This document shows positions 17,739 through 26,547 of a stretch of 64,000 bases of DNA, piece by piece. Made by a program: the position numbers and the translations under genes. The DNA is from Lachnospiraceae bacterium. Lineage in GTDB: Bacteria > Bacillota > Clostridia > Lachnospirales > Lachnospiraceae. Positions within the stretch are counted from its first letter, which is position 1, and every line of letters starts with the position of its first letter. Where the stretch lies: NCBI GenBank assembly GCA_017550535.1, contig JAFZOS010000039.1, positions 62,001-126,000 on the forward strand, written 5' to 3'. The notes beneath the pieces were generated by a model. The model was not told the DNA's origin, made no database searches, and was given only the letters and a program-made list of their open reading frames with translations.

Positions 17739-18578
17739 TTACATCTCTTCAAGCATCTTGTAAGCAGTGTCAAGTGTATCTGATTCTTCCCTGGTTTTTA
17801 AGAACACTCCGGAACAGTATGCCGAATGCGTATTCCAGGCATCCTTAACCTCATATATCTTACCCGGTATGCCAAGCTCTAAAGCCTTGTCGCAGAAGGC
17901 CTGTGCCTGATCCCATCCGAGCAGTCCGTCATGCCTGCTGTGGATCATCCCAAGCTTAAAGTTTTCCTTTGCATACAGCATGGAATACGGTTCGCCCTTC
18001 TTCCAGTCTTTTACGTCTTTGCTCCCGAACAGATACTTAAGAAGCGCCTTTTCCGTACCCGTCTTCTCATAATCAAAGCACAGCGGTCCCGCCATTACAA
18101 GCAGTCCGTTAAATTCATCTTCTGATATTCCGTATTTTTCCTGCATTGCCTTATCAAAGCACAATACTGCCGACAGATGCGCGCCGGCTGATGAACCCAT
18201 GAGTATGACCTTGTTATATTTTAGGCCTTTTTCCTTTACGTATGCCTTAATCCCGACATAATCCTTAAAAATATCGTCGATTATATCATCATATCTGTAT
18301 TTCGGTGTCTTACGGTATCCCGGCATGAAACAGTCATAGCCCTGCATTGCTATGTTCTGACCTATGTAAAAGTCCTGTTTGGGGCTGTGCGAATTCCAGC
18401 CTCCTCCGTGAATGTATATGATCAGCTTGTCTTTCTTTACGCCTGCTGCCGGAAAGTACAAAAAGTACTGATCCTTATTACCCCACATTACTTCATCCGT
18501 TTTTATCGTTTTCTTAACCTTAAGCAGTGGGATAATGAACTTCCAGTAGCTTAGGTATTCCCTTGCCGTATCATTCAT
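17739..18578 (-). CDS. Alpha/beta hydrolase of the esterase/lipase (HSL-like) type
   Basis: A 279-residue protein without a signal peptide. It has the oxyanion motif HGGGW (57-61), nucleophile elbow GSSAG (Ser130) and a late 'HSRHDGLLGWDQA' acid region followed by His in 'NTHSAYC'. These match the carboxylesterase family with an HGGG motif. I start it at the ATG at 18578, which overlaps the stop region of the PEGA gene by 8 bases; a longer frame begins at a TTG 36 bases upstream. The substrate is unknown; deacylation of an envelope glycan or lipid intermediate is possible given the neighbours (inference). Confidence 0.8.
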   Translation of the reverse strand: MNDTAREYLSYWKFIIPLLKVKKTIKTDEVMWGNKDQYFLYFPAAGVKKDKLIIYIHGGGWNSHSPKQDFYIGQNIAMQGYDCFMPGYRKTPKYRYDDIIDDIFKDYVGIKAYVKEKGLKYNKVILMGSSAGAHLSAVLCFDKAMQEKYGISEDEFNGLLVMAGPLCFDYEKTGTEKALLKYLFGSKDVKDWKKGEPYSMLYAKENFKLGMIHSRHDGLLGWDQAQAFCDKALELGIPGKIYEVKDAWNTHSAYCSGVFLKTREESDTLDTAYKMLEEM

Positions 18579-19992
18579 CTTTATTCTCAGATCCTTTATC
18601 TTTATCCTCGACAAGTGCCGAGAAACTGAAGGTCACATCATTTCCGTCATTTGCTATGCTTACCGAATAACTCTTCGTTTTACATCCGTCTTTACTCAGA
18701 GTAATGACATGGGCTCCGGTAACCTTCGGCGTGCTTGCCGGTGCTATTCCTATGTAATTACCGTCAAGATATACCTCGGCGCCTGCGGGCTGCTCGATAT
18801 ACAGCTTCTTTTCGCCCGATATGACTGTCTGTGCAGTGCTCGATGACGACGAAGATGTTGTTGTCGTCGAGGCACTGTTCGATGACAGGCTGTTGCCGCT
18901 TACCGTCTGTGTTGAGGATGAGCCTGACGAACTTGACGATGAACTTGATGATGATGAAGAATCATCCGCCTCATCCATCGTGATCTCTATCTCGGCGTAA
19001 TCCGAGCCGACCCTGATGTTTGACTTTATGGTATCATATCCCGCACATTCGACCCTTATGGCATGTACGCCGAATTCAAGCGGCACCCTGTCCGTAAATT
19101 CGGTGATCTCATCATCGACATACAGCCTGGCATAATCCGGCGTAATGGAAAACTTGATATGTCCGATCGCTACCTCTTCTATTTCGATCTTAGATAAGTC
19201 AAGTGACGATTCCTTATCCCTTTTTACCTCCACCTGTTCCTGTCCCGCATAACCGCGGTTTGAAACCTTTACAAGATAACTCCCTTCTCCTACCGGAATG
19301 AGCATCTCCTCGGTGATCGGCTTTATTATCTCCTGGCCTATCTCGATCCAGCCGCCAACGAAATATGTGTCATTCAATACCCTGATATAGCCGTGCCCCT
19401 TATCGACAACAATAGACAAAACCTGCTTATCCTTACCTCTTACTATAAGCGTGTCAAGCTCCGTAACGTCCATGATCTCGGCTTCCCGTCCCTGCGAGAA
19501 TATCTCAAGGCCGTCCGTGAACTTATAAGCCTCATCTCCTATCATCATTACCTTCTTCCGTTCGTCGAACGAAAACTTCGTAACGTCTGAATATGTCCAG
19601 GTTTTATCGGTCACTTTGATACCGGTAAGCTTCTTAAGGCTCTTTGTATAGTCAAGGTCAAATATCTCTCCCGGTGAAAGCTGGGCAAGTGTCATGATAT
19701 CACCGTATTTATTCTCTATCTTAAGTCCTTCTTCATACGGCAGTTCATATATCTTCTCCGAATCGATATCCTTAAATTTCATCGTCCGGATCTTTTCATC
19801 CACCTTAAGCAGAATGCCCTGTATTCCATCATCGGTTTCTGCGGGAAGTTCGGCAGCAGGCTCCTCCTGCATTTCAAGCTCGGCCTGCACCCGGTTGTTT
19901 GCACGCTCCCTTGCATATTCCATTATTATAAGGTAACAGCCTACAAACATTATAAACAATATAACGCATATAGGCACTATCGCTTTCCTCAT
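18571..19992 (-). CDS. Membrane-anchored protein with PEGA domains and a serine-rich hinge
   Basis: A 473-residue protein with one N-terminal membrane anchor (AIVPICVILFIMFVGCYLIIM), a beta-rich region, a PEGA domain around residues 283-340 ('FSITPDYARLYVDDEITEFTDRVPLEFGVHAIRVECAGYDT'), a Ser/Thr-rich low-complexity hinge (about 346-395), and a second PEGA domain ('LYIEQPAGAEVYLDGNYIGIAPASTPKVTGAHVITLSKDG'). PEGA domains are short surface beta modules found in envelope and S-layer-associated proteins. Strand and spacing (18 bases after cca) make it the first of the envelope genes in this run. Its function is unknown; it may act as an assembly or scaffolding partner of the downstream enzymes. 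Confidence 0.8.
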   Translation of the reverse strand: MRKAIVPICVILFIMFVGCYLIIMEYARERANNRVQAELEMQEEPAAELPAETDDGIQGILLKVDEKIRTMKFKDIDSEKIYELPYEEGLKIENKYGDIMTLAQLSPGEIFDLDYTKSLKKLTGIKVTDKTWTYSDVTKFSFDERKKVMMIGDEAYKFTDGLEIFSQGREAEIMDVTELDTLIVRGKDKQVLSIVVDKGHGYIRVLNDTYFVGGWIEIGQEIIKPITEEMLIPVGEGSYLVKVSNRGYAGQEQVEVKRDKESSLDLSKIEIEEVAIGHIKFSITPDYARLYVDDEITEFTDRVPLEFGVHAIRVECAGYDTIKSNIRVGSDYAEIEITMDEADDSSSSSSSSSSSSGSSSTQTVSGNSLSSNSASTTTTSSSSSSTAQTVISGEKKLYIEQPAGAEVYLDGNYIGIAPASTPKVTGAHVITLSKDGCKTKSYSVSIANDGNDVTFSFSALVEDKDKGSENKDE

Positions 19993-20010
19993 TTACTTCT
20001 CTTTCTTCAG

Positions 20011-21363
20011 TTAGGGATTTTTAACCATCTCCATCAGATACTCAGCCGTATTATGCTCGGGAACATCGAGTACTTCATTAAACAGTTCATCCAATATTTC
20101 ACCAAGTTCAGGCCCCGGCTTTATACCTGCCTTTATAAGGTCGTTCCCGGTAACGGCAAGTTCCTTTATCGACAGGCAGTCGCCCCGCTTTATGACCTTT
20201 TCATATATCTGTTCAAACTCATCAATATCCTTAAGTTTGGCTTCCCTCTCCATCATGCTCTGTGCACCTATGTCACAGCGGCGGACAATAAGCCACAGCG
20301 GTATCAGCTCCTTTGATATCTCAACGATCGTCCGCCTGACACGCGGTTCCGTAAGCTTTCTCCTGTGATCATGGTACTTAACCAGCCTGCGCACTTTATT
20401 CATAGTATCGTTATCGTACTTAAGCCGTCTTAAGATATCCGCGGCTATCTTCTCGCTTATAAACGCATGTCCCTTGAAATGATCCCTGCCTGACTCATCG
20501 GTCGTCTTTGCATCGGGTTTTCCGGAATCATGCAGAAGGAGAGTCAGCCGCAGCAGTTTTATATCATTCTCCGAAAGATCATCATCATATTTAACCGAAT
20601 TCTTAAGTGCCTCTATCGTATGGATGCCGACACTGTACATATGATGCGGCGTGTTCTGTCCGGTTTCCATCATCCTGTCAAATTCAGGGAGGATTACCCG
20701 GGATACCCCCGTTTCATACAGGATGAGTACCTTCTCCGGATGCTTTGAAGTTATAAGCTTCTGGAGCTCCGTCCTTATCCTCTCGGCACTTATCGTTTTA
20801 AGGTTTGGCGCAAGCTCCCTTACCGCCTCAAGCGTAACGGGATCTATATCATAATCAAGCTGTGCGGCAAACCTTACTGCACGCAGGATTCTCAGTGCAT
20901 CCTCGTTAAACCTCTCCTTCGGATCGCCCACTGCCCTTATTACCCTTAACTCCATATCCTTAAGGCCGCCGAACAGATCCACAAGGCCGGCTTCATCATT
21001 ATATGCCATGGCATTTATGGTAAAATCACGTCTTTTTAAGTCCTCCTCAAGGCTTTTTGTAAAGGTGACCTGCTTTGGATGCCGGTTATCCTCATATACA
21101 CCGTCTATCCTGTAGGTAGTCACCTCATATCCCACATTACCAAACATGATCGTAACAGTGCCGTGTTGGATGCCTGTATCGATGGTCCTCCTAAACAGCG
21201 CTTTTACCTGCTGTGGCGAGGCGGAAGTGGTTATGTCCCAATCGTTCGGTTCCTTACCCAACAAAGAATCCCGCACGCATCCGCCCACGGCATAGGCCTC
21301 ATAGCCATCATCCGTTAATGTTTTGATGATAAGCTTAACCTTATCCGGTAGTTTGATCTGCAT
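20011..21363 (-). CDS. cca: CCA tRNA nucleotidyltransferase
   Basis: A 450-residue class II enzyme that adds or repairs the 3' CCA of tRNA. The nucleotidyltransferase head has 'YAVGGCVRDSLLGKEPNDWDITT', followed by 'RRDFTINAMAYN', the RNA-binding neck 'RFNEDALRILRAVRFAAQL' and an HD domain ('LLLHDSGKPDAKTTDESGRDHFKGHAFIS'). The HD extension is typical of the bacterial Cca subfamily with phosphohydrolase-like domain. GAGGT precedes the start. Both tRNA genes in this window lack encoded CCA, so this enzyme should be essential. It follows ackA by 20 bases. Confidence 0.95.
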   Translation of the reverse strand: MQIKLPDKVKLIIKTLTDDGYEAYAVGGCVRDSLLGKEPNDWDITTSASPQQVKALFRRTIDTGIQHGTVTIMFGNVGYEVTTYRIDGVYEDNRHPKQVTFTKSLEEDLKRRDFTINAMAYNDEAGLVDLFGGLKDMELRVIRAVGDPKERFNEDALRILRAVRFAAQLDYDIDPVTLEAVRELAPNLKTISAERIRTELQKLITSKHPEKVLILYETGVSRVILPEFDRMMETGQNTPHHMYSVGIHTIEALKNSVKYDDDLSENDIKLLRLTLLLHDSGKPDAKTTDESGRDHFKGHAFISEKIAADILRRLKYDNDTMNKVRRLVKYHDHRRKLTEPRVRRTIVEISKELIPLWLIVRRCDIGAQSMMEREAKLKDIDEFEQIYEKVIKRGDCLSIKELAVTGNDLIKAGIKPGPELGEILDELFNEVLDVPEHNTAEYLMEMVKNP

Positions 21364-21383
21364 ACGGGATACCTCTGTTCGTA

Positions 21384-22577
21384 TTATTTTACGAGCTTAA
21401 CCGTTTCTCTCGCTATTGCCAGTTCCTCGTTTGTCGGAATAACAAGTACGCTTACTTTCGCACCATCGGGCGATATGACTGCCTCTTCGCCCCTTACTTT
21501 ATTCTTATCGGGATCAACTCCTGTACCAAGGTATCCTAAGTATTCACCGATCATCTGCCTTACCTCGATGTTGTTCTCACCGACTCCTGCCGTAAATACG
21601 ATGGCATCAACTCCGTTCATGGCAGCCACATAGGAACCTATATACTTGGCTACCCTGTAGGAATAAGCTTCCAGAGTGGTCTTTGCCTGGTCGTTACCGC
21701 TGTTTGCCGCTTCTCCCAGATCCCTGAAATCACTGGATACACCGGACAGGCCGAGAACTCCCGACTTCTTATTAAGGATGTTGAGCATCTCATCTATCGA
21801 CAGCTCTTCCTTATTGCTTATAAACTGAAGGATGGCAGGATCCAGGTCACCGCTCCTTGTTCCCATGAACAGGCCTTCAAGTGGAGTAAGTCCCATACTT
21901 GTGTCTATGCATTTACCGTTCTTAACTGCACTTATGCTCGCGCCGTTTCCCAAATGACATACGATAACCTTGAAGTTATTAATATCTTTTCCCAGATACT
22001 CGGCCGCTCTTTTTGATACAAATTCATGACTGGTGCCGTGGAATCCGTACCTGCGTACCTTGTACTTCTTATAGTAATCATATGGGATGCCGTAAAGGTA
22101 TGCCTTCTTCGGCATCGTCTGATGGAAAGCCGTATCAAACACCGCAACCATGGGCACGTTCGGCATTATCTTCTGACATGAACGAATACCTATAAGGTTT
22201 GCGGGATTATGCAGCGGCGCAAGGTCATTGCATTCCTCGATCGCCTTTATCACATCCTCATTTATAAGTGTGGCCGACGAGAAGCTTTCGCCGCCATGCA
22301 CTATCCTGTGGCCAACGGCATCTATCTCATCCAGTGAGGATATGACTCCGTTTTCCTTATCCATAAGGCTGTCGATAACAAGCTTTACGGCTGCCGTATG
22401 ATCCGGCATGTCGGCATTCTTCTTTATCTTATCTTTACCTTCGGGCTGGTAAGTCACCATTCCCCCGTCAATACCGATCCTCTCACAAAGTCCCTTCGCC
22501 AGTACCTCCTCAGAATCGGAATCGATAAGCTGGAACTTAAGAGATGAACTTCCGCAGTTTATGACTAAGATCTTCAT
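21384..22577 (-). CDS. ackA: Acetate kinase
   Basis: A 397-residue cytoplasmic kinase that makes ATP and acetate from acetyl phosphate. It begins with 'LVINCGSSSLKFQL', and has 'VGHRIVHGGE', 'VFDTAFHQTMP', 'HLGNGASI.AV..G.....SMGLTPLEGL..GTRSGDLDP' and 'FTAGVGEN', all family landmarks including the catalytic Arg and His regions. Length is standard. The usual partner pta is not adjacent; instead proS lies 20 bases upstream and cca downstream, all on one transcript. Acetate formation fits a fermentative anaerobe. Confidence 0.97.
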   Translation of the reverse strand: MKILVINCGSSSLKFQLIDSDSEEVLAKGLCERIGIDGGMVTYQPEGKDKIKKNADMPDHTAAVKLVIDSLMDKENGVISSLDEIDAVGHRIVHGGESFSSATLINEDVIKAIEECNDLAPLHNPANLIGIRSCQKIMPNVPMVAVFDTAFHQTMPKKAYLYGIPYDYYKKYKVRRYGFHGTSHEFVSKRAAEYLGKDINNFKVIVCHLGNGASISAVKNGKCIDTSMGLTPLEGLFMGTRSGDLDPAILQFISNKEELSIDEMLNILNKKSGVLGLSGVSSDFRDLGEAANSGNDQAKTTLEAYSYRVAKYIGSYVAAMNGVDAIVFTAGVGENNIEVRQMIGEYLGYLGTGVDPDKNKVRGEEAVISPDGAKVSVLVIPTNEELAIARETVKLVK

Positions 22578-22597
22578 TTTATATACCTTCTTCCCTT

Positions 22598-24031
22598 TTA
22601 ATATGCTTTACCCCAGTAAACCATCTTCTTCGCGGGCTTTCCGCAGCATACGCAGGTCTGTGCAAGCTGTTCCTGCTCAAAAGGCATGCACCGGCTCGTA
22701 ACCGCCAGTTCCTCCTTTATGGCATCCTCACATTCCTGGTTCCCGCACCACATGGCCTTTACAAATCCCGTCTCCTCATTGAACAGACGACGGAACTCCT
22801 CCATGTTCGTTGCGACAAATGTATGCTTTTCGCGATGCTCCCTCGCACGCTCAAGCATTTCCTTCTGCATCCTGTCAAGCAGTTCGGTTACCTTTGACTC
22901 TAACTCATCAAATGAAACTTCCGTCTTCTCTCTGGTATCCCTGCGGCAGATAACGCACTTTCCTGCCTCCATATCCTTGGGACCTATCTCGACGCGAAGG
23001 GGAATACCCCTCATCTCCTGCTCGGAGAACTTCCATCCGGGACTCTTGTCCGTTTCATCTATATCTGCCCTGCATATCTTCTTAAGCCTGTCGCACAGTT
23101 CATTTGCCTTTTCAAGCACGCCTTCCTTTTTCTGCTGGATCGGTATCACCATTACCTGTGTGGGCGCGATCTTAGGCGGCAGGCACAAACCCGAATTATC
23201 GCCGTGGACCATGATCACCGCACCGATAAGCCTGGTCGTAGTACCCCACGATGTCTGGTGTACATACTGAAGTTTATTGTTATTATCCGTATACTGGATA
23301 TCGAAGGCTTTCGCAAATCCGTCGCCGAAATTATGGCTGGTGCCGGACTGCAATGCTTTGCCGTCATGCATAAGCGCTTCGATCGTATAAGTCGATTCGG
23401 CACCCGCAAACTTCTCCTTATCGGTCTTGCGGCCTTTTATGACAGGGATCGCAAGCACTTCCTCGCAGAACGAAGCATACACGTTAAGCATCTGAAGTGT
23501 CCTCTCCTCTGCTTCCTCTGCCGTTGCATGTGCAGTATGTCCCTCCTGCCATAAGAATTCACGGCTCCGAAGGAACGGCCTTGTCTCCTTTTCCCAGCGC
23601 ACTACCGAACACCACTGATTGCACACCTGAGGCAGATCCCTGTAAGATTGTACCGTGTTCTTGTAATAATCACAGAACAGCGTCTCGGATGTTGGGCGCA
23701 CGCACAGCCTCTCCTGCAGCGGCTGCAGCCCGCCGTGAGTTACCCATGCAACTTCGGGCGCAAATCCTTCCACATGATCCTTTTCTTTATTTAACAGACT
23801 CTCCGGGATGAACATCGGAAGGTAAACGTTTTTTACACCCGTTGCCTTGAACCTTTCATCCATCTGGGCCTGTATGAGCTCCCATATCGCATAACCTGCG
23901 GGCCTTATGACCATACATCCCTTAACGGAAGTATAATCAAGAAGCTCAGCCTTTTTTACAACGTCCGTATACCACTGCGCGAAATCATCCTCCATCGCCG
24001 TGATCGCTTCTACCAGCTTTTTCTCCGCCAT
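22598..24031 (-). CDS. proS: Proline--tRNA ligase, short archaeal/eukaryal type
   Basis: A 477-residue class II aminoacyl-tRNA synthetase. Motif 2 and 3 regions are visible ('[26 protein letters not shown]', '[17 protein letters not shown]'), and there is no insertion domain, so this is the short ProS type also present in archaea and many Firmicutes. The C-terminal zinc-binding part has '[18 protein letters not shown]' and an earlier Cys. I chose the ATG at 24031 with AGGAGAGG upstream; a longer frame adds nine residues without support. It is the first gene of the proS-ackA-cca run behind a good promoter. Confidence 0.97.
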   Translation of the reverse strand: MAEKKLVEAITAMEDDFAQWYTDVVKKAELLDYTSVKGCMVIRPAGYAIWELIQAQMDERFKATGVKNVYLPMFIPESLLNKEKDHVEGFAPEVAWVTHGGLQPLQERLCVRPTSETLFCDYYKNTVQSYRDLPQVCNQWCSVVRWEKETRPFLRSREFLWQEGHTAHATAEEAEERTLQMLNVYASFCEEVLAIPVIKGRKTDKEKFAGAESTYTIEALMHDGKALQSGTSHNFGDGFAKAFDIQYTDNNNKLQYVHQTSWGTTTRLIGAVIMVHGDNSGLCLPPKIAPTQVMVIPIQQKKEGVLEKANELCDRLKKICRADIDETDKSPGWKFSEQEMRGIPLRVEIGPKDMEAGKCVICRRDTREKTEVSFDELESKVTELLDRMQKEMLERAREHREKHTFVATNMEEFRRLFNEETGFVKAMWCGNQECEDAIKEELAVTSRCMPFEQEQLAQTCVCCGKPAKKMVYWGKAY

Positions 24032-24078
24032 TTTTCCTCTCCTGAAAATGTAATTCAACTATAAATCATCAATATATA

Positions 24079-24107
24079 ATTGTATAAAATCTGCTTCCTT
24101 TATGCAA
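24079..24107 (-). promoter_or_regulatory. Promoter of the proS operon
   Basis: On the minus strand TTGCAT (24107-24102), a 17-base spacer and TACAAT (24084-24079), about 48 bases before the proS start. Confidence 0.65.
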
Positions 24108-24135
24108 GCATTTATAACACCCGGCTTTCATACCG

Positions 24136-24819
24136 TTAATCCGTTTCAGGCTTTATTTCAAATATCATCCTCTCACCGGTGCGCGGATGGATAAAACTTA
24201 AATGATATGCTCTGAGTCCTATCGCGCCTTTCTGCAGGTTTATATCCCGTTTTGCTGCTCCGTACTTAACGTCTCCGGTTATGGGATGTCCGATGTTTGA
24301 TAACTGGGCCCTTATCTGATGGAACCGGCCCGTGATAAGTTCGATATCAAGCAGAGTCACACCTTCCTCTTTATCAATTTTCAGCGTTTTATACTTAAGC
24401 TCCGCCTTTTTTCCCGATAAAGTTCCGTCTCCCGGCTTTACTATCCTTGCGGTATCTTTATCCTTTACAATATGATCGGAAAGCGTTATCCACTCATCTT
24501 TTGTATCAACGATCCCCTCAACCAGCGCCTGATACCTCTTGTTAAACTGACTGCTGTTTAACTGACCGCTTAAGGATGCAGCGGCCTTTTTATCAAGCGC
24601 AAACACAAGGATACCTCCGACCGGCTTATCAAGCCTGTGGATGATCCCAAGATACGGGTCGGGCCTGTTTAAGCTTTTGCTTATGTGATTCTTAAGCACG
24701 CTTACCATATCTTTTTCCGAGATATTCTTTGTCTGGACAGCAAGTCCCGCCGGCTTAACGGCTACCAGTATGTCATTGTCTTCATACAGTAATTCAATAT
24801 CAGATAACTTATTATCCAT
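24136..24819 (-). CDS. RluA-family pseudouridine synthase
   Basis: A 227-residue enzyme that converts specific uridines of rRNA or tRNA to pseudouridine. The catalytic motif is 'GIIHRLDKPVGGILVFA' with the conserved Asp in HRLD. Downstream 'ELITGRFHQIRAQLSNIGHPITGDVKYG' is the family's RNA-binding and fold signature. It lacks an N-terminal S4 domain and is short, like RluA, TruC or the 'RNA pseudouridine synthase' of Clostridia. Which RNA it modifies cannot be told. The divergent DD-carboxypeptidase gene starts 93 bases away. No strong Shine-Dalgarno precedes its start. Confidence 0.9.
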   Translation of the reverse strand: MDNKLSDIELLYEDNDILVAVKPAGLAVQTKNISEKDMVSVLKNHISKSLNRPDPYLGIIHRLDKPVGGILVFALDKKAAASLSGQLNSSQFNKRYQALVEGIVDTKDEWITLSDHIVKDKDTARIVKPGDGTLSGKKAELKYKTLKIDKEEGVTLLDIELITGRFHQIRAQLSNIGHPITGDVKYGAAKRDINLQKGAIGLRAYHLSFIHPRTGERMIFEIKPETD

Positions 24820-24912
24820 TGTTCACATTTCACTCACACTAACCGGACGATTATATGTTATAATACCGTATTATTTAATATGCATACAACAATTATCTGT
24901 TACGGTTAATAT

Positions 24913-26244
24913 ATGAGCAATCTTGAAGAAGAAATACTGCGGCGCAAAAAAGCGGCAAGGATACAGGAAATCAAACGGCAGAAGAAGAATCAGCGTTATA
25001 TGGATATGGGCATAAGGTTCGGTATCCCTGCTGTCATTATTGTCATTGTCATAACGGTCATTGTCTGCCTTGTCCTCAGCCGTTCAAAAAAGCAGGATGA
25101 AAAGGCAGATTTTACCGGTCCCAACATATCTATCGAAAAGAGCGGGGCTGAAAACGAAGATACTTCCGATACCCCGGATACACCCGCACCCCACCTTGTC
25201 TATTCCGCAAGCGACACCGCGGAAACCACATCTCTTCCGGGCGATGTGGTCAGCAGTTACGGTATCCTTGTAGACCTTGCGGATGATACCATACTTGCAC
25301 AGAGGAATGCCCGCACCAGGATAAGCCCGGCATCAATGACAAAGATACTTACCGTCCTTGTTGCGGCCGAAAACATCGATCCCGAACAGCTTGATGATAC
25401 GGTGACGATTACTCTTGAATATACCGATTACAGTTATGCAAATGACTTAAGTGCCGTGGGCTTTGCCGAAAACGAGGTAGTGACCGTACGTGATCTGTTC
25501 TACGGAACGATCCTTCCCTCGGGTGGCGACGCGGCATTGGCACTGGCCTGTTACGTTGCGGGATCCGAGGAGGAATTCGTTAAGCTTATGAACGAACGCC
25601 TTAAGGAGCTTCAGCTTAACGACAGCACTCATTTTACCAATGTTGCGGGAATGTATGATGACGATCATTACAGCACCGTATATGATATGGCAATGATCCT
25701 TCACGCGGCGATAGACAATGACATCTGCCGTACGGTCCTTAATGCCCATACATATACCACATCTTCCACTCAACAGCATCCCGACGGTATCAAGATATCA
25801 AACTGGTTCCTAAGGCGGATCGAAGATAAGGACTGCGGCCTTACCGTTGAATGTGCAAAAACAGGGTTTGTTATGCAGTCAAGGAACTGCGCCGCCAGTT
25901 TTGCGGATGATGAGGACGGACACGGATACATCTGCGTGACTGCCGATTCATCAAGCGGATGGCGATGTATATACGATCATGTATCCATTTATTCGGCTTT
26001 CTCGGGACTTACCGAAAAGCCTCCGATCCCTGATGACAATGAGCTTCCGGACGATGAAACCCTTGACGATGCGGATGGAAATGCTGACGACGGAAGTCTT
26101 ACAGACCTTGATGATATCTCAGGTCCTGACGAATTAAACGAACCTGACGAAGCAGGAACGGAAAGCGCTCCCGATAGGCCTTCAGGCGGAAACAGCACTC
26201 AGAAAAACAAGATCCCCGTGACTAACGAGATCACGGGAAACTGA
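24913..26244 (+). CDS. D-alanyl-D-alanine carboxypeptidase-like protein (PBP5 type), membrane-anchored
   Basis: A 443-residue peptidase S11-like protein with a basic N-terminus and an uncleaved helix (FGIPAVIIVIVITVIVCLVL, residues 36-55). The catalytic triad motifs are SMTK (141-144), SGGD (203-206) in place of the usual SxN, and KTG (316-318). It should cut the terminal D-Ala from peptidoglycan pentapeptides outside the membrane. The C-terminus is an acidic, Asp/Glu/Pro-rich tail of about 70 residues. It lies on the lagging strand, and its ATG has no convincing ribosome site. The missing Asn of motif 2 is unusual relative to the textbook family but may be normal for this subgroup. Confidence 0.85.
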   Translation: MSNLEEEILRRKKAARIQEIKRQKKNQRYMDMGIRFGIPAVIIVIVITVIVCLVLSRSKKQDEKADFTGPNISIEKSGAENEDTSDTPDTPAPHLVYSASDTAETTSLPGDVVSSYGILVDLADDTILAQRNARTRISPASMTKILTVLVAAENIDPEQLDDTVTITLEYTDYSYANDLSAVGFAENEVVTVRDLFYGTILPSGGDAALALACYVAGSEEEFVKLMNERLKELQLNDSTHFTNVAGMYDDDHYSTVYDMAMILHAAIDNDICRTVLNAHTYTTSSTQQHPDGIKISNWFLRRIEDKDCGLTVECAKTGFVMQSRNCAASFADDEDGHGYICVTADSSSGWRCIYDHVSIYSAFSGLTEKPPIPDDNELPDDETLDDADGNADDGSLTDLDDISGPDELNEPDEAGTESAPDRPSGGNSTQKNKIPVTNEITGN

Positions 26245-26245
26245 A

Positions 26246-26461
26246 TCAGTCGCATCCGAAATTGCCTACACTCCCGTCGGCAAAAGGACTCCCGATATCA
26301 CACCTTCCATGATGATGAACATCCCTGACAAAGTCCTCCCTTTCGGTTTCGACCCTGTGCACGCCTATGCGGCTCACACCCGAACCGGTTTTTTGGTCGA
26401 GCATCCTTATGACTTCTTCTATTTCTTCATCCGTAACATTTTTACCTGTTTCAACCGACAT
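26246..26461 (-). CDS. Small 71-residue protein with a His/Cys C-terminal motif
   Basis: A 71-residue protein. The first half is charged and helical (TDEEIEEVIRMLDQKTGSGVSRI), the second half ends with 'VHHHGRCDIGSPFADGSVGNFGCD', rich in His, Gly and two Cys. GGAGGT lies 6 bases before the ATG, and the frame ends 2 bases from the convergent carboxypeptidase gene, so it looks real. I recall similar short proteins in Lachnospiraceae but know no function. A metal-binding role (HHH and Cys) or a ribosomally made peptide precursor are possible; neither is shown, and no maturase gene is adjacent. Confidence 0.65.
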   Translation of the reverse strand: MSVETGKNVTDEEIEEVIRMLDQKTGSGVSRIGVHRVETEREDFVRDVHHHGRCDIGSPFADGSVGNFGCD

Positions 26462-26511
26462 GATATACCTCCGAAAATGCCATTTATCCTCCTTTTGAAT
26501 GATACATCAAT

Positions 26512-26540
26512 TTGATTTTTTTTTCATTAGAAATTATACT
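26512..26540 (+). promoter_or_regulatory. Promoter next to the acyltransferase start (leaderless transcript likely)
   Basis: TTGATT (26512-26517), a 17-base spacer and TATACT (26535-26540), followed after only 7 bases by the ATG at 26548. Transcription starting about 7 bases after the -10 would begin at or next to the start codon. Confidence 0.55.
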
Positions 26541-26547
26541 TTTGCTG

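Noticed and set aside
18835-18965. Repeat-like stretch with tga/cga/gat alternation
   Set aside because: It encodes the Ser-rich hinge between PEGA domains, not a DNA repeat element.
22686-23270. 194-codon plus-strand frame
   Set aside because: Opposite proS, whose motifs are unambiguous; low-complexity Ser-rich translation.
26215-26237. Hairpin CCCGTGA/TCACGGG as a terminator
   Set aside because: It lies in the 3' end of the carboxypeptidase gene and the nearest T run on the minus strand is 7 bases away; too weak to list as a terminator.
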